A stretch of DNA of 64,000 nucleotides, from assembly GCA_963971575.1 (NCBI GenBank), contig OZ020618.1:33706731-33770730 (forward strand). The letters are read 5' to 3'. The stretch's first letter is position 1; each line of letters opens with the position of its first letter. The notes under the pieces were generated by a model. That model searched no databases, was not told where the DNA came from, and saw nothing but the letters and a program-made list of their open reading frames with translations. The position numbers and the translations under genes were made by a program. Source of the stretch: Liopterus haemorrhoidalis. Taxonomy: Eukaryota > Arthropoda > Insecta > Coleoptera > Dytiscidae. Positions 10,404-21,370 of the stretch are shown in pieces.

Positions 10404-12036
10404 GGAATAAGACAACTAGCTTATAAGTATGCTACTGCAAGCAAGAAAATATATCCAACGAAATGGGATGAAGAAAAGATAGCCGGAAAAGTACTGTCCA
10501 TCCGTAAACCAGAGGCTACCAGTTTAGCTAGATGTACCAGCTTTAACAAAACGAATGTTGACAATTTCTTTAATAATGTTGAAAGTGTGCACAAAAGATT
10601 TGGCCCATTCCCTCCGCAAAGGATATGGAATATTGATGAAACGGGATTAATGACAGTCCAGGTGCCTTCCAAGGTTATTGCACCAAAAGGTGCCAAACAA
10701 GTTGGCAAAGTTACGTCCGCTGAACGTGGCCAACTTGTTACTATGATTGCTGCTATAAATGCACTAGGAAATCACATTTCGCCAATGTTAATATTTCCTC
10801 GAGCATTTTTCAAGGAATTTATGATAAACGAGACTCCACCAGGTACCATTGGCGGAGCCAATCCATCAGGATGGTCAAATGATCGTCTATTTTTACAATT
10901 CTTGCATCATTTTATACATCATACTCAACCATCAAAAGAATCACGATTGCTATTATTATTGGACAATCATGAAAGCCACTTATCGTATGAAGCTGTAGAA
11001 TGTGCTGCAGAAGCAGGAATTGTAATGGTGACTTTCCCTCCTCATACCTCAAATAAATAACTGTCTCTGGATGTTTCTGTATACGGTCCATTGAAGACTT
11101 ATTACAACCAAAGTGATGATGACTGGCTTGTAAATAATCCAGAAAAAACCTTTGATATTTATTCGATTTCTGGAGTCTTGGGAAAAATATATTACCGTGC
11201 TTTTAATGCCAATAATATAACTCATGGTTTTAAAACTGCAGGCATTTTTCCCTTGGACCGTGGCATTTTCATAGGAGAAGATTTTTTAGAGTCATCAGTA
11301 ACAGACCGTCGGAAACCAATCCAGAAAAGCCAAAAAATTTATAAGCTATCACTGTAGGAACGTCAACAGAACACTATGCAAAGACCGGTCCATCAACTGA
11401 TTCTTTAGTATCTGCCTCTGACAATGATTCAGTTATTCTATCTCCAGAAGCAGTGCAACCATTTCCAAAAGCTGGGCCTAGAAAAGTGGGTAACAGGGGA
11501 CGAAAACCAGGAAGAACTCGTATTGCTACAGACACTTCAGAAAAACTCGAAATAAAGAGAACTTAAAGAAACAGTCAAAGAAGTCAGCTACACAAGTAAA
11601 AAAGAAACTGAGGTTAGACACTTCTTCAGAATATGACGTCTCAGATTAGTCTAAGACATTTTGTATTAAAATTCAACTATGTTTTCGTTCTAAATTTATC
11701 AGTTAATAAAATTTTGTAATACGAACCTGCAATAAAATTATTTATATACCTAAACCGACATTTTTTTAAGATATAAAAATCTCTTCAAAGTACAACATAT
11801 GGTGTTTCGTGGTACAACACCTTACTGTACCATGAAACACATTGACTACAAAAGAAATTATTTAAATATGACTAATGAAATATTGCTTAACTGCCATAAA
11901 ACCGAAATAATTGTGTGCATTAAGATGTATTATAACTTTTAATGCATTCATAGTACTAAAAATAAAATATTTGTCTCTTATATAGAGAAAATATGAAAAA
12001 GTGTTTCTAGGTATAACACTTTCCCCTAATAATAAT

Positions 12037-12550
12037 GCGACAATTTTAAATTTGTGCATTCAATGACATTCACTGTCAATATCATGGTACAATTAATATT
12101 AAATATTACAATAAATGAAGGTCACTTTAGTTAACGATGTTGTACTCTGTCACAGTTAAGTTATTGGTTAGGTCGGGAATAAATCATTACTGTTCAACTA
12201 TACTCAAGCACAATTTAATATCTGGACATCCCACTGCTTTACGAATTACGAAGACGACAAAACTAGCTGTTAACGATATGAAAGACGAATATTCTTATGG
12301 GCAGAATTAATATAAAACCTATTAATAATTTAGGGATTAAGTAGTACTAATCAATAAATATAGTTAAGTTCATAAAATCCATTTCTGTTTAATGTGATTC
12401 TCTTTGATTTATTATGTATTATAAACCCCAATCTAAGATTTATGTCTAGGGATTAATGGAAACTTCAATGCATCTGAAATTAATTTATAGTTTAGTGGAA
12501 TTTTATAAAATAAATACTTTACATCACACACTAGTGCTGTAAAATTTCAC
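12037..12550. other. Unassigned spacer
   Basis: AT-rich, no recognisable ORF, repeat boundary or RNA. Confidence 0.45.
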
Positions 12551-13425
12551 TTTAAGAGGATCCTATACTCGGTCCGCGCGGAACGTAAAACACATGTTAG
12601 GACTTGTCGGATTTTACCTACGCTAATCAACTGATCAAAATTTAACAAAAACATATGTAAAGATAATATATAAATCTTTGATCCTGTTGATTGTTTTTTC
12701 TTAAATTCCTTCCTGTTTATGAATAATTGCACTTGCAAAGTAAGCAATTTGAAAGTAAAGAAAAACAAAAAAATATGAAAAAAATACACAATGCAAGCAA
12801 AGTTTAAGGGACTATTACCGGTTAGAAAGGCAAAAAATGACCTATAATTAAATATTTTTTTTCTCGTTTCCTTTATTATAGAACGTTGTGCAACTTTTTT
12901 TATTTTATTAATATTATATTCAAGATTATAAAAAAAATTTTTTTTTTTTTTACAATACATAGATAATTATATAGATGGCGCCAAAGTTCAGTAACAAAAA
13001 ATTATGATGCTCCATGGCCCGGGGTTAATCTCGAAATTGACAAGTCCGAAACAAATAATTCAAAAAGAATTTTAAAGATGAAGGTGTTTTACATCGTAAT
13101 TTACCACCTATTATAAAAAAAAGGGTGTAAAAACAAAATGGCGGATAGGTGAAATTTTTTTTTCTAAAAATCATGTTTTTTCCCCCTTTTACCCTTATCA
13201 TTTTTTTTTCTTTCAAATTTTTTTGCAATTTTCTGGTAAATTACGGTAGAGGACATCAAAATGAACAAAATTCACTAAATTTTAAAAATATCCGTTGTGT
13301 AGTTATGGAGAATAAGTCTGGGCCGATTGAAAAAACACCATTTCGAGAAAATCACTTTTAAAGTTTTTTTTAATATTTGTATTGTAATATTTAAAAAAAA
13401 ATTAAGTTTCAGCCCTTACAATTGG

Positions 13426-13744
13426 TTAATCAGCAATCCCTGGTCCATATAAAAGTACTCCCGAATCAATCATTTGTTGCTGTTCATCTTGCTGAGCAGT
13501 TTGCTTTGCCAAGCGAGCTTCCTTCGACGCCGCGGTACTCGCTTTATTGGCCATCTCAATGCGTTCCTCATCTTTTTTTTTAAACATAATCATACGCAGA
13601 GTGTCCAATTATGCATCCCATTATCTCCAATATTTTCAAGAGGGACGTTCTACCTTCATTAAATATTGCTAATGAAATATTAGCAGCCAAATCAGTAACT
13701 TCTCTTCCCACAAACGTATGTTTGGTAACGATAGCCCAAAGTGT
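13426..13744 (-). pseudogene. Mutator/Kolobok-like transposase C-terminal relic
   Basis: Minus-strand reading from 13744 gives TLWAIVTKHTFVGREV, ANISLAIFNEGRTS and LLKILEIMGCIIGHSAYDYV. A frame change at a poly-A run (about 13575) leads to KKKDEERIEMANKAS, STAASKEARLAKQ and the terminal LLYGPGIAD before a stop. An FNEG motif, an arginine/alanine-rich helix and a final YGPGIAD-type ending recall insect proteins with the Mutator-like transposase domain (Pfam 'Mutator-like', as I remember it). The upstream part was lost where the (TA)n tract begins. The protein is broken and cannot function. Confidence 0.6.
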
Positions 13745-13764
13745 TTTATATATATATTTTAATG

Positions 13765-13768
<4 letters not shown>

Positions 13769-13850
<82 letters not shown>
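13769..13850. repeat. (TA)n microsatellite
   Basis: About 40 uninterrupted TA units. The tract sits at the breakpoint of the transposase relic. Confidence 0.95.
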
Positions 13851-13853
<3 letters not shown>

Positions 13854-14417
13854 TTGAACAGAATAACGGTGTTGAGAAGCACACCTGCCGAAACTCGTCA
13901 AACCAGCTGTCGCGCACCGAAAAAGCGCATGCGCTAAAATTGCCACCAATTTCTTATTTTTTTGAATTTCGTTATAAAAATTTAGGATATGATTTCTGAA
14001 GGTATAAGGAATCAAAAAATATAAAAAAAAAAAAAACGATTTTTTGAAAATTATAACCGGTAATAGTCCCTTAATGTGTCGATTGCACATACATACACAA
14101 CTGTGACTTATATTAGTTAGTAGTACTGCAAAATTCGAATAGTCAAAATGATTTTTTTTAATTGAAAATATGCTGCCTCTAGCGGACAGAAGTATGAATC
14201 TATAAAACTCCGCCCCAAGTACAGTCAAGTAAGAAAAGTGACAAAACTTATCCAAGGTCATTATTATCTTTCGGAAGATTTATTTCATAGATTATTTCAG
14301 TATAAACATAAGATTTTAAAATATTTTAGAGGGAAAAAATCATTTATAATTTATTTACCGGTCTTTTTAAATCTTCTTAATTAATTTATCCTAATTTTTA
14401 AGATCAGAATGGTAACC

Positions 14418-14545
14418 AGACAACTGGGGCAGTAAGATAATTCGGGCCGTTCACAATTGGGGCTTTTCACAACTGGGGCCATTAACAACTGGGGCGATGG
14501 ACAATTCGGGCCGTACACAATTGGGCCATAACTATAAGAGCTAGA
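14418..14545 (+). repeat. Short tandem repeat of an ACAAYTGGGGC word
   Basis: Six to seven degenerate units of about 17 bp (ACAATTGGGGC, ACAACTGGGGCC, ACAATTCGGGCC). It is GC-richer than the surrounding DNA. Confidence 0.75.
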
Positions 14546-14549
14546 GTCT

Positions 14550-14995
14550 TCTTTTGTTTAAAATTGAAAATGATTATTTTAAGAGTTGGATTAAGTACAT
14601 TTTGGTGGGAATTAGAATAAATAAAAAAATTGTATTTTAAGGGTTGGCTTAAGAAAATTTTCGTGATTATTTGATTAAAAAGAAATTGTATTTTAAGAGT
14701 TATATTAAGTAAAATTTAGTGCTCTTTTGACTATATAAATAAAAAATGTTTTTTAAGGGTTGGCTTAAGTAAATTTAAGTGTTCTTTTGAATAAATAAAT
14801 AAAAAATGTATTTTAGAGTTGGATTATATACATATTAGTTTTTTAAAATAAATTTAAAATTTTGTATTTTAAGGGGTGGATTAAGTTAATTTTAGTATTC
14901 CTTTGAATAAATCAAAAAAAAATCATTAAAGGGTTGGAACTAAGTAATTTTTAGTGTTTTTTTAAATAAATATTTTTTTTTATATTTGAAGGGGT
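14550..14995 (+). repeat. Minisatellite, ~60-bp units
   Basis: About seven imperfect units of the form TGTATTTTAAGGGTTGG-TTAAGTAAATTTTAGTG-TCTTTTGAATAAATAAA. It abuts the GC-rich palindrome to the right. Confidence 0.8.
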
Positions 14996-14999
14996 TAAG

Positions 15000-15427
15000 T
15001 GGCGCCCCATATTTTGGCTGCGCCCGAGGCAAAGTGCCTCCCAAAACTAGCGCCCCATATTTTGGCTGCGCCCGGGGCAAAGTGCCTCCCAAAACTAGCG
15101 CCCCATATTTTGGCCGCGCCCGGGGAAAACATCCTACGAAAGCGGCGCCCCATTCTTTGGCTGCGACCGAGGCAAAAGCGCCCCCACGAAAGTTGCGCCC
15201 CATATTTTGCTGCGCCCACGGCAAAATCCCAACAAGCGGCTCTGACTCGGGACACCGTCCGGAATACAGCGCCACCAACCGCAACTTTCGTAGGGGCGCT
15301 TTTGCCTCGGGCGCAGTCAAAGAATAGGGCGCAACTTTTGTAGGATGTTTTTCCCCGGGCGCGGCCAATAATGGGGCGCCGGTTTTGGGAGGCACTTTGC
15401 CTCGGGCGCAGCCAAAATATGGGGCGA
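15000..15427. repeat. GC-rich palindrome built of tandem units
   Basis: The left arm has near-tandem units of GCGCCCCATATTTTGGCTGC, GCCCGAGGCAAA and GTGCCTCCCAAAACTA. The right arm repeats these inverted, ending GCCAAAATATGGGGCG. All six frames look open in places because the sequence is repetitive, but the peptides are low-complexity mirror images, so this is not coding. It stands out sharply by GC content from AT-rich flanks. Confidence 0.85.
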
Positions 15428-15429
15428 TT

Positions 15430-16630
15430 GACAGAAACTGCTTAAACAGACGACAACTAAATCAATTAACAGATTAGAGGTATTGAGACCATATGCACAT
15501 AAATAATAATTAACCTTTATCTGAAATATAAATACAGTGATTTCTTTGCGTGTACAGTGTAGGATCCCCTTAAGGCTGTTTTAATTGATAGTTTATAAAA
15601 AATAACACGAATAATAATAAGGCAAAGGATGTAATACGACATGTTTTGAAGAGTATCTTGTAGTAGCCGACTGGCAAATTAAACCGGCCCGGGGAACGTT
15701 TGTAGAGCCATAGTTTGGAGAACCATCTGAAAGCTGCACATACCCAAAATTTGAAATCTGAATATTGTCGCTAGAAACTAATCATCACTCTAGCAATGTA
15801 AAAATGGTATTGAATTTCTTAAATATAACAATGTACTTGCAGAGCACATTTAACAATCGCTTTCTTTTGCTCCAACAATCTATGTTTATGACAAAGACCA
15901 ATAAACATCATCTAGCGTCATTGTGTAAATGTCATTATTCAGCTTACGGCTGAACCCCGTAGGCTCACCAGTAGGAAAATATAATATTTTCTTTTCATAT
16001 CCAGCGTAGTCAACACATTACCGAGCTGATTAGGCATCTGACATTAGGGGTTTTTACTCCGACATAAATTATGTAAACCGACGTAAACAAAAACTTAAGA
16101 TCTTAAAATAGAGAAATTAAAAAAGGAATTAAAACCGCCAAAAAAATTTTGTTACTGATTGCGGCCCGCGACCTAAAAAATTTAAAATTTCGTTATTAAA
16201 TGCGGCCCCGACGTGAAAAGGTTGCAGATTCCTGTTCTAGTGTAAATCTGATGAATAGTTCTCCTAAAAAACTGTGTCCGCCTTGGTAAGTCCTCCAGGT
16301 ATGATTCGTTAATTGCATTAAGATTTAATTATATTGAAATATTAAGATCGTTAACTGACTGAAATTATTTTAAAAATTAATAACAAAAATGTAGTATCCG
16401 AAGCAAAGAGTTTGAAAAATAAAATAAAAAAATTAATAAGTTTTAGATCAGCATTGTTGGACAAAATTCAATTATGTTGCAGAACAAGAGAACTTGCCCA
16501 AATATTTTTAATAGACTATAGTACGATTTTATCCAATTTCGACGGTATGTAATGCACAGCTTTTATACTATTTTTTAACATTTCCTATAACATTTTCGAA
16601 GTTAAAAAGTATAAAAAAATTTCTAAGTAG
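15430..16630. other. Mostly unassigned, with one hAT-like terminus
   Basis: Near 16205-16236, GGTTGCAGATTCCTG is the complement of a hAT-type end (CAGGAATCTGCAACC), but no partner end was found. The remainder is AT-rich without recognised content. Confidence 0.35.
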
Positions 16631-16637
16631 TACTATA

Positions 16638-16760
16638 GGACAACAGCGGTTTTGTGACTTAACATTAATTAGTGTTGAAAACGATCGAGCAAGATTAATG
16701 AGGTATGAAGATTTAATAGACATTTTTGCGGAAGCTAAAAGTCCAAAAAAACTGTTTTAA
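16638..16760 (+). pseudogene. hAT transposase C-terminal (dimerisation) relic
   Basis: An open frame of 40 codons ending in TAA: FCDLTLISVENDRARLMRYE, then LIDIFAEAKSPKKLF. The pattern L-SIE---A--L---ELI--FAE-K is the end of the hAT dimerisation domain in ZMYM-like insect hAT transposases. The upstream sequence is not readable as protein over any length, so only this last block survives. Confidence 0.6.
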
Positions 16761-17173
16761 ACACTAAATGTATATGTACCTATAAATCTCTTGGTAAGTT
16801 TTTTAATTCGCTTATTTATTTTTTTCTTTTTTTAAAAACTATTTTTTGTTGTATTGATTTTTTAAAATGTTCTTCAAATAGATATCGTAATTTTAATTAA
16901 GTATTGTCAATCTTAAAGCGCATAATTTTTTTTCGAACGTTGCACGAGGTTTGAGAAAGATATCTCAGACCGTTGACACACAAAAATAACAAATATGTGT
17001 GTAATGTGTGTTATGATTCTGAGTGTACTGTCAGTGATATCGTCCACGCCTCCTTGAATTGGGGGGAGCAGGCGGGAACGATAGATGCCCTAACGCAAAG
17101 AGTATAGGATCCTCTTAAACACGTCACTTGCTTATTTTATCAGTGGTAGAAAAATACATTTATCTATACTGTT

Positions 17174-17432
17174 CAGGGCCGGCTCAGAGGTCGGGACTTC
17201 GGGGATTTTTCCCGAGGCCCCGCGTTTAAAGGGGCCCCGCGCTTTCATGTTTCTAACAAATATTAGTAGCTAGGGCAAGTTTATGACACCAAATGCAACG
17301 TTTTTTACAAGTCTGATGTGCATCATTAAATAAATTGATAAAATTATGTTCATGTATCATTTCTTCCTTTTTGGGAAGGGGCCCCGCATATAATATTTTC
17401 CCGAGGCCCCGCAAAACCCACAGCCGGCACTG
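17174..17432 (+). mobile_element. hAT MITE with perfect 8-bp target duplication
   Basis: Ends CAGGGCCGGCTC and GAGCC-like complement (CAGTGCCGGCTG inverted), 259 bp, flanked by ATACTGTT at 17166-17173 and 17433-17440. Internal GGGGCCCCGC and CCCGAGGCCCCGC words are inverted on the two sides. Non-coding. Confidence 0.88.
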
Positions 17433-17469
17433 ATACTGTTATATAAATTAGTTCGTTGGTGTGTAAATA

Positions 17470-18390
17470 TGTATACTAGCTGGAGTACTCCTACTTCGTA
17501 CCGATTTATAATGTACCTTTTTGCTGTAACGTAAATGATAAGTGAGATATTTCAATTTTAAGTAGAACAGAAAATAATCGTTTTTTTTATTCTGAACCAC
17601 ACTTTTGACTACATTTTTAATGTTAAGTAAATAATAAGTGAGGTACTTTGTTTATAGGTAGCTGACTTCATAGCTCCCCAAATATCAACTGCATTGAACA
17701 TAGAATACTTTTTTTCTCATATTCTTTTTTGCTGTGAAGTAAATGATAAATTAGATATTTCAATCTTATAAGTACGCTCCTCTTGCCCCCTAAATAATCT
17801 TCTTAGTAAAAATTGCATTGAAGAGAAGAAAACAAAATGTGTCTTCATAAACATTTTTAATGTAAAGTAAATAAGGAGTGAGTTATTTCAAGATCTTAAT
17901 TTTAGGGTGTCCCCTCGTAATCAACAAATATTCATCCAATCGAAAAAGTATATAGAACAAAAAAAAAATGTTTTCAATTTTTATCACATACGATTATGCT
18001 GTTAAGTCAATAATAAGGGAATTATTTAAAAAGAGTAGCTTTAGCCCCCCACCCAAATATTCATCTAAATGAAAAAATGGATCAAAATAAAAGATTTATT
18101 TTCTTATTATAAACTATTTTCGTCGTATATGATTTTGCTGTTAAATCAATAATAAGGGATATATGTAGATTTGAGTTTTAGGGTGTCCTCCGTAACTTCA
18201 TCAATATTCATCTAATTGAAAAAATGCATGGAACAATTTTTGTTATGTACCTACATTTTTCTGTTAATGTCTATAATAAGGAAAATATTTTTAGTTTTTT
18301 AATAAACAGTTTTAACTCCGAACCACCGCCTTAGAATAAAAATTTTGAGGTGCTTTATAGCCTACGTTCATGTTCGAATCCTTCCTAAAA
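17470..18390 (-). mobile_element. Helitron-like family G, copy 1, with ~120-bp monomers
   Basis: In minus orientation the 3' end reads GGAGTACTCCAGCTAG followed by T, the canonical CTRR-T Helitron end. Seven internal units, spaced 90-140 bp, carry the word TTGCTGTTAAGTAAATAATAAG with a nearby CCCCAAATATTCATC. The far end contains ATAGCCTACGTTCATGTTCG, shared with copy 3. Non-coding. Confidence 0.7.
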
Positions 18391-18474
18391 TTTCATTGTT
18401 TTTATAAACAAACTTAAAAACATGACAGAGTGCATGAAATACGCATGTTTAGCAAACATTCACAGAGTATAGAC

Positions 18475-18862
18475 CAGTGGTGGCGAACGTATGAACCGCG
18501 AGTCATACATTGACCCATATGACGATTTCAAATGACCCATACTAAAGAAGATTTTTGCAGTTCTAAAGATTCTAAGATAACTAAGGTTGAGTCGCATTTA
18601 TGAAACAGGTTTGGAAAATCGAAAAATATGATAATAATACTGAGATAGAATTCAACTATTTCTTGTTATATACCTATACACGTCAGACACAAGGCAGCTA
18701 GCTAAGATAGAGTTAACGAGATTAGCAGGGTGTTCCACACAACTACTTACACCCTAAAGCGGCAGATTTTTATTTACGCATTATATATTTGGTCCGCGAT
18801 TTGAATTTATAAAATTTCAAATTTAATTTTGACCCGTCTGGGAAAAAGGTTCGCCATTGCTG
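18475..18862 (+). mobile_element. hAT MITE
   Basis: Ends CAGTGGTGGCGAACG and CGAACC-type complement (GGTTCGCCATTGCTG), 388 bp. Flanks GTATAGAC and GCATAGAC match at 7 of 8 positions. Confidence 0.82.
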
Positions 18863-18874
18863 GCATAGACAGTG

Positions 18875-19895
18875 CGTAGACAGCCACTGGATATTTCGAG
18901 ACGCAGAGGGAGAGCTTGTATTTTTTCTACGAGACAACGGACAATTCAGCAAGTATATTATAAAATTATAAGTGTCATACTTTGAGTAAGGTCAAAACCC
19001 TGTTAAATCTAGGGTACTGCTTAGTAATATCTTAAATATTAATGAAAACTATTTTATTTATACACGACAATTATTCGTATTAACAGTGTAGTATATATTT
19101 ATAAAAGTCACTCATCTAGTTTTAGGATACAATAAATGTCACATTATGTTGCAATATATTAATGATTTTACATTTCCCAGATTCATAATTATTAATTGAA
19201 GTTTTAAATAAACCATATCGATGTCACGGCAAAAATTCATCTGCTCTTGTTACTCTTTAAACTGGCCTAATATTTTTTCTGGCTTATTGGCATCACTTCA
19301 AATTCTAAATAAAACTAATCGATATCTTCGATATTAAAGGAATTTTAAATCATATGTAAATATTTTTCTTCAAGAATTTTAAATTAGATTCTTTGCTCTT
19401 AGATTTGAAAGTGTGCCAAAAAATAACTAAGAGATGAGTCATTTAACGATGTCTATGGTTTTATTGTCAATTTAATGTTATGTCTGTTTAATATCTAAAA
19501 TATCCAGACATATTATTTGAAAAAAGATATTACATAATATGGTTTCATATATCACCAATTACGTAACTGCTTAAAGTATACAGAAAAACAAACACCACCA
19601 TCTAAATAAATACTTGTGTTTACAACACATTTTAAATATATAGTAATTTTATCATATACCTTCGAAATCCAGAAAAGTTCGAAAATTCATACTTTCCATA
19701 AATTTTGAATTTATCGTTCATTACGAAATAGCTATTTATACAATAAGTAGTGAAAGGGGAGTGTTTTAGGCACTAGACGTGAAATTTGGACAATACTTCG
19801 AGTGCCTAAAATTCATTTAGCACGTGTTTTATACAAGTGTTTTCTACAGCGTAAAAAAAATTAAATTATGTATTTCCGAAACTGAAATTTTTAAT
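18875..19895. other. Unassigned spacer
   Basis: AT-rich. A pair of GGCACT / AGTGCC words at 19768 and 19800 is inverted (TTTTAGGCACTAG versus GAGTGCCTAAAA). No gene was recognised. Confidence 0.4.
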
Positions 19896-19901
19896 ATCTA
19901 T

Positions 19902-20588
19902 ATTAATAAAATTTGAGGCCATATCTGTTTTTTTTTTTGCTTCATATTTGGATTTTACACGTTTCTGATGATTATAAAACAATATCTGCAATAAAAATCA
20001 ACTTTTGTCTGTCTGCCTGTATGAGATTCACGCGGAAACGGTTGAACATATTTTGACGTAATTTGATATGATGATAGAGTAAAACCAGGATTCGAACCAA
20101 TACATATAATATTCGCCTATCTCTGTTGTTTTCTACTAATAATCAATTGCCATATTCGGAACTTTTCGTATATACTTGAATAAACTCGTGGTGCTAGGCT
20201 AAGAGAAGCGTAAGGTGCGGAGGTGCCAAGACTGTAGTCTTGGATGTATCTATATACCACGATACTAAATACTGATGTAAACATACCGTATTACGATCAG
20301 CTGAGATTAAATCAATCTTTTTTAAGCGTTATTTCTATTATTCAGTACTAAAACTCGTTTCACTTTCAATTTGAGTTACGAGGGTACACTCAAAAAAAAA
20401 AATGTATTTTAAATCTTTTTTTTTGTATGCATTGTTTCATTTAGATTTAGATGAACATTGGGGAGTTACCTTACGGGGACATCCTAAAAGTGAACTTTCG
20501 AAATATCTCACTTATTATTGACTTAATAACAAAAACATATGTAACAAAAATGATTTAAAATAAGAAAATAATTCTTTTTTGTCTTACT
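19902..20588 (+). mobile_element. Helitron-like family G, copy 2 (partial)
   Basis: Starts A|TCTATATTAATAAAATTTG, continues with TTTTGTCTGTCTGCCTG and AAAACCAGGATTCGAACC, and contains one internal monomer (ATATCTCACTTATTATTGAC) near 20500. No CTAG 3' end was recognised. Confidence 0.55.
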
Positions 20589-20589
20589 G

Positions 20590-21368
20590 CAACAAATTGT
20601 ACGCCAGGCCGCTGCCAGCCCATAAGCCACTAGTTTATTACAAATAAAAAGAGTATGTATCAAATTATGATCTACAATGATTTTTTGTTTTTACATCTGG
20701 CACTTTTAGGCACTAGTGTCTAAAAATGACACATTTCAAAACAAAAACAAAAACAATTCAAATGTAACAATTCCGTAACGATTGTAAAAATATATATTTA
20801 GAAATTAACTGATATCTTTATTTATTTTTGGGTTTGTGGTCACGATCGCTTAACCAGAAGGGGTTGTTTGTGTAGTGAATTCCAATAACAAATAGCAAGA
20901 TTGTTGTATGTTAAAGAATGTTTATTTTTGTACTTATACTATGTTGCAATTAATTACTTTATTATATCCTTTTAATTTAATTTTAATTTAATTAGTATCC
21001 ATTGAAGTTTTTTATTAAAGTTTCAATGTAAACTTAGTTCTGGTCTGAAGCAGAAGGTACGAAGCGGAAACGCGATATTACTTTTATTCAATCAATGCGA
21101 TGTTAATCGAAATTGTGTTTCTTTAACTACTAGAAGCCGACAGTACAGTGGTTAATTAAGTCTCGTTTACAAACCATTCATAATGGATACTGTACAGAAT
21201 GTCAGTAGTAAGTAACAGTGATTAGATTAACTTAGCTTTAATCTTCATATTTCATGAGTGTGATCTTTATGCAATTTTACCATAAAAATGGATGCCATAA
21301 GATAAAAGTAAATATGTATTTCATGACATTTAGATTCTGAATTAAAATGTGTCGCTATAGTTATAAAA
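20590..21368. other. Unassigned spacer
   Basis: No identifiable coding or repeat structure. Confidence 0.4.
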
Positions 21369-21370
21369 TA

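Larger units (their letters stand above)
9009..11648 (+). pseudogene. pogo/Tigger-like (DDE_1, CENPB/jerky-type) transposase, split by repeat E1
   Basis: DDE_1-family transposase. It starts MPRSKSGKKRG at 9009, followed by a psq-type helix-turn-helix region (VFHISPATLSRHLKLY near 9150) that requires a frame change at a poly-A run near 9105. After YGLTKK the frame is cut by E1 (9317-10403) and resumes in frame with GIRQLAYKYA at 10404. Next come LSIRKPEATSLA, WNIDETGL (first catalytic Asp), LLLLLDNHESHL (second) and FPPHTSNK followed by a stop codon at 11058-11060. Past this stop, LSLDVSVYGPLK supplies the third Asp, then GFKTAGIFPLDR. The C-terminal tail (KAGPRKVGNRGRKPGR, ending SEYDVSD) shifts frame. 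About ten residues are missing before LSIRKPE. Clearly inactive. Confidence 0.88.
8525..12026 (+). mobile_element. pogo/Tigger-like DNA transposon, interrupted
   Basis: The termini GGGGAAAGTGTTGTACC (left) and GGTATAACACTTTCCCC (right) are inverted copies of about 20 bp, each next to TA, the pogo-type target. Copies of a GTTGTACC-TGAAAC word recur just inside both ends (about 8545, 8570, 8890, 11800, 11830), probably transposase-binding repeats. The total span is about 3.5 kb, of which 1.09 kb is a later insertion of repeat E. Confidence 0.87.
12808..14070. mobile_element. Inner TTAA transposon with 17-bp perfect TIRs
   Basis: Ends GGGACTATTACCGGTTA and TAACCGGTAATAGTCCC, each bordered by TTAA (12804-12807, 14071-14074). 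At 1,263 bp it contains a transposase C-terminal relic on the minus strand and a long (TA)n microsatellite. TTAA target plus the Mutator-like coding relic point to a Kolobok-type element rather than piggyBac; this is inferred. Confidence 0.8.
12556..17114. mobile_element. TTAA-flanked composite element, 4.56 kb
   Basis: A perfect 15-bp inverted repeat, GAGGATCCTATACTC at 12556 and its complement ending at 17114, is directly flanked by TTAA on both sides (12552-12555, 17115-17118). TTAA targets are used by piggyBac and Kolobok transposons. A similar end (GTGTAGGATCCCC next to TTAA, 15570) lies inside, so the unit may be two overlapping or tandem elements sharing an end. Within it lie another TTAA element, a minisatellite/palindrome composite and a hAT exon. 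Confidence 0.65.

Noticed and set aside
10201..10415. ORFs with repeated Gln-Thr-Asp-Arg or Leu-Ser-Val-Cys
   Set aside because: They read through the CAGA microsatellite of repeat E1.
13770..14261. 163-codon minus-strand ORF ending in a long Ile-Tyr repeat
   Set aside because: The repeat is translation of the (TA)n microsatellite, and the rest shows no motif. The ORF crosses the TIR of the inner TTAA element, so it is not a gene.
14418..14995. CRISPR-like array
   Set aside because: Units are contiguous and degenerate, without regular unique spacers, and the DNA is clearly from an animal.
14940..15395. Several overlapping ORFs of 86-151 codons on both strands
   Set aside because: They arise from a GC-rich palindromic tandem array that lacks stops in all frames. 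The peptides are low-complexity and mirror each other.
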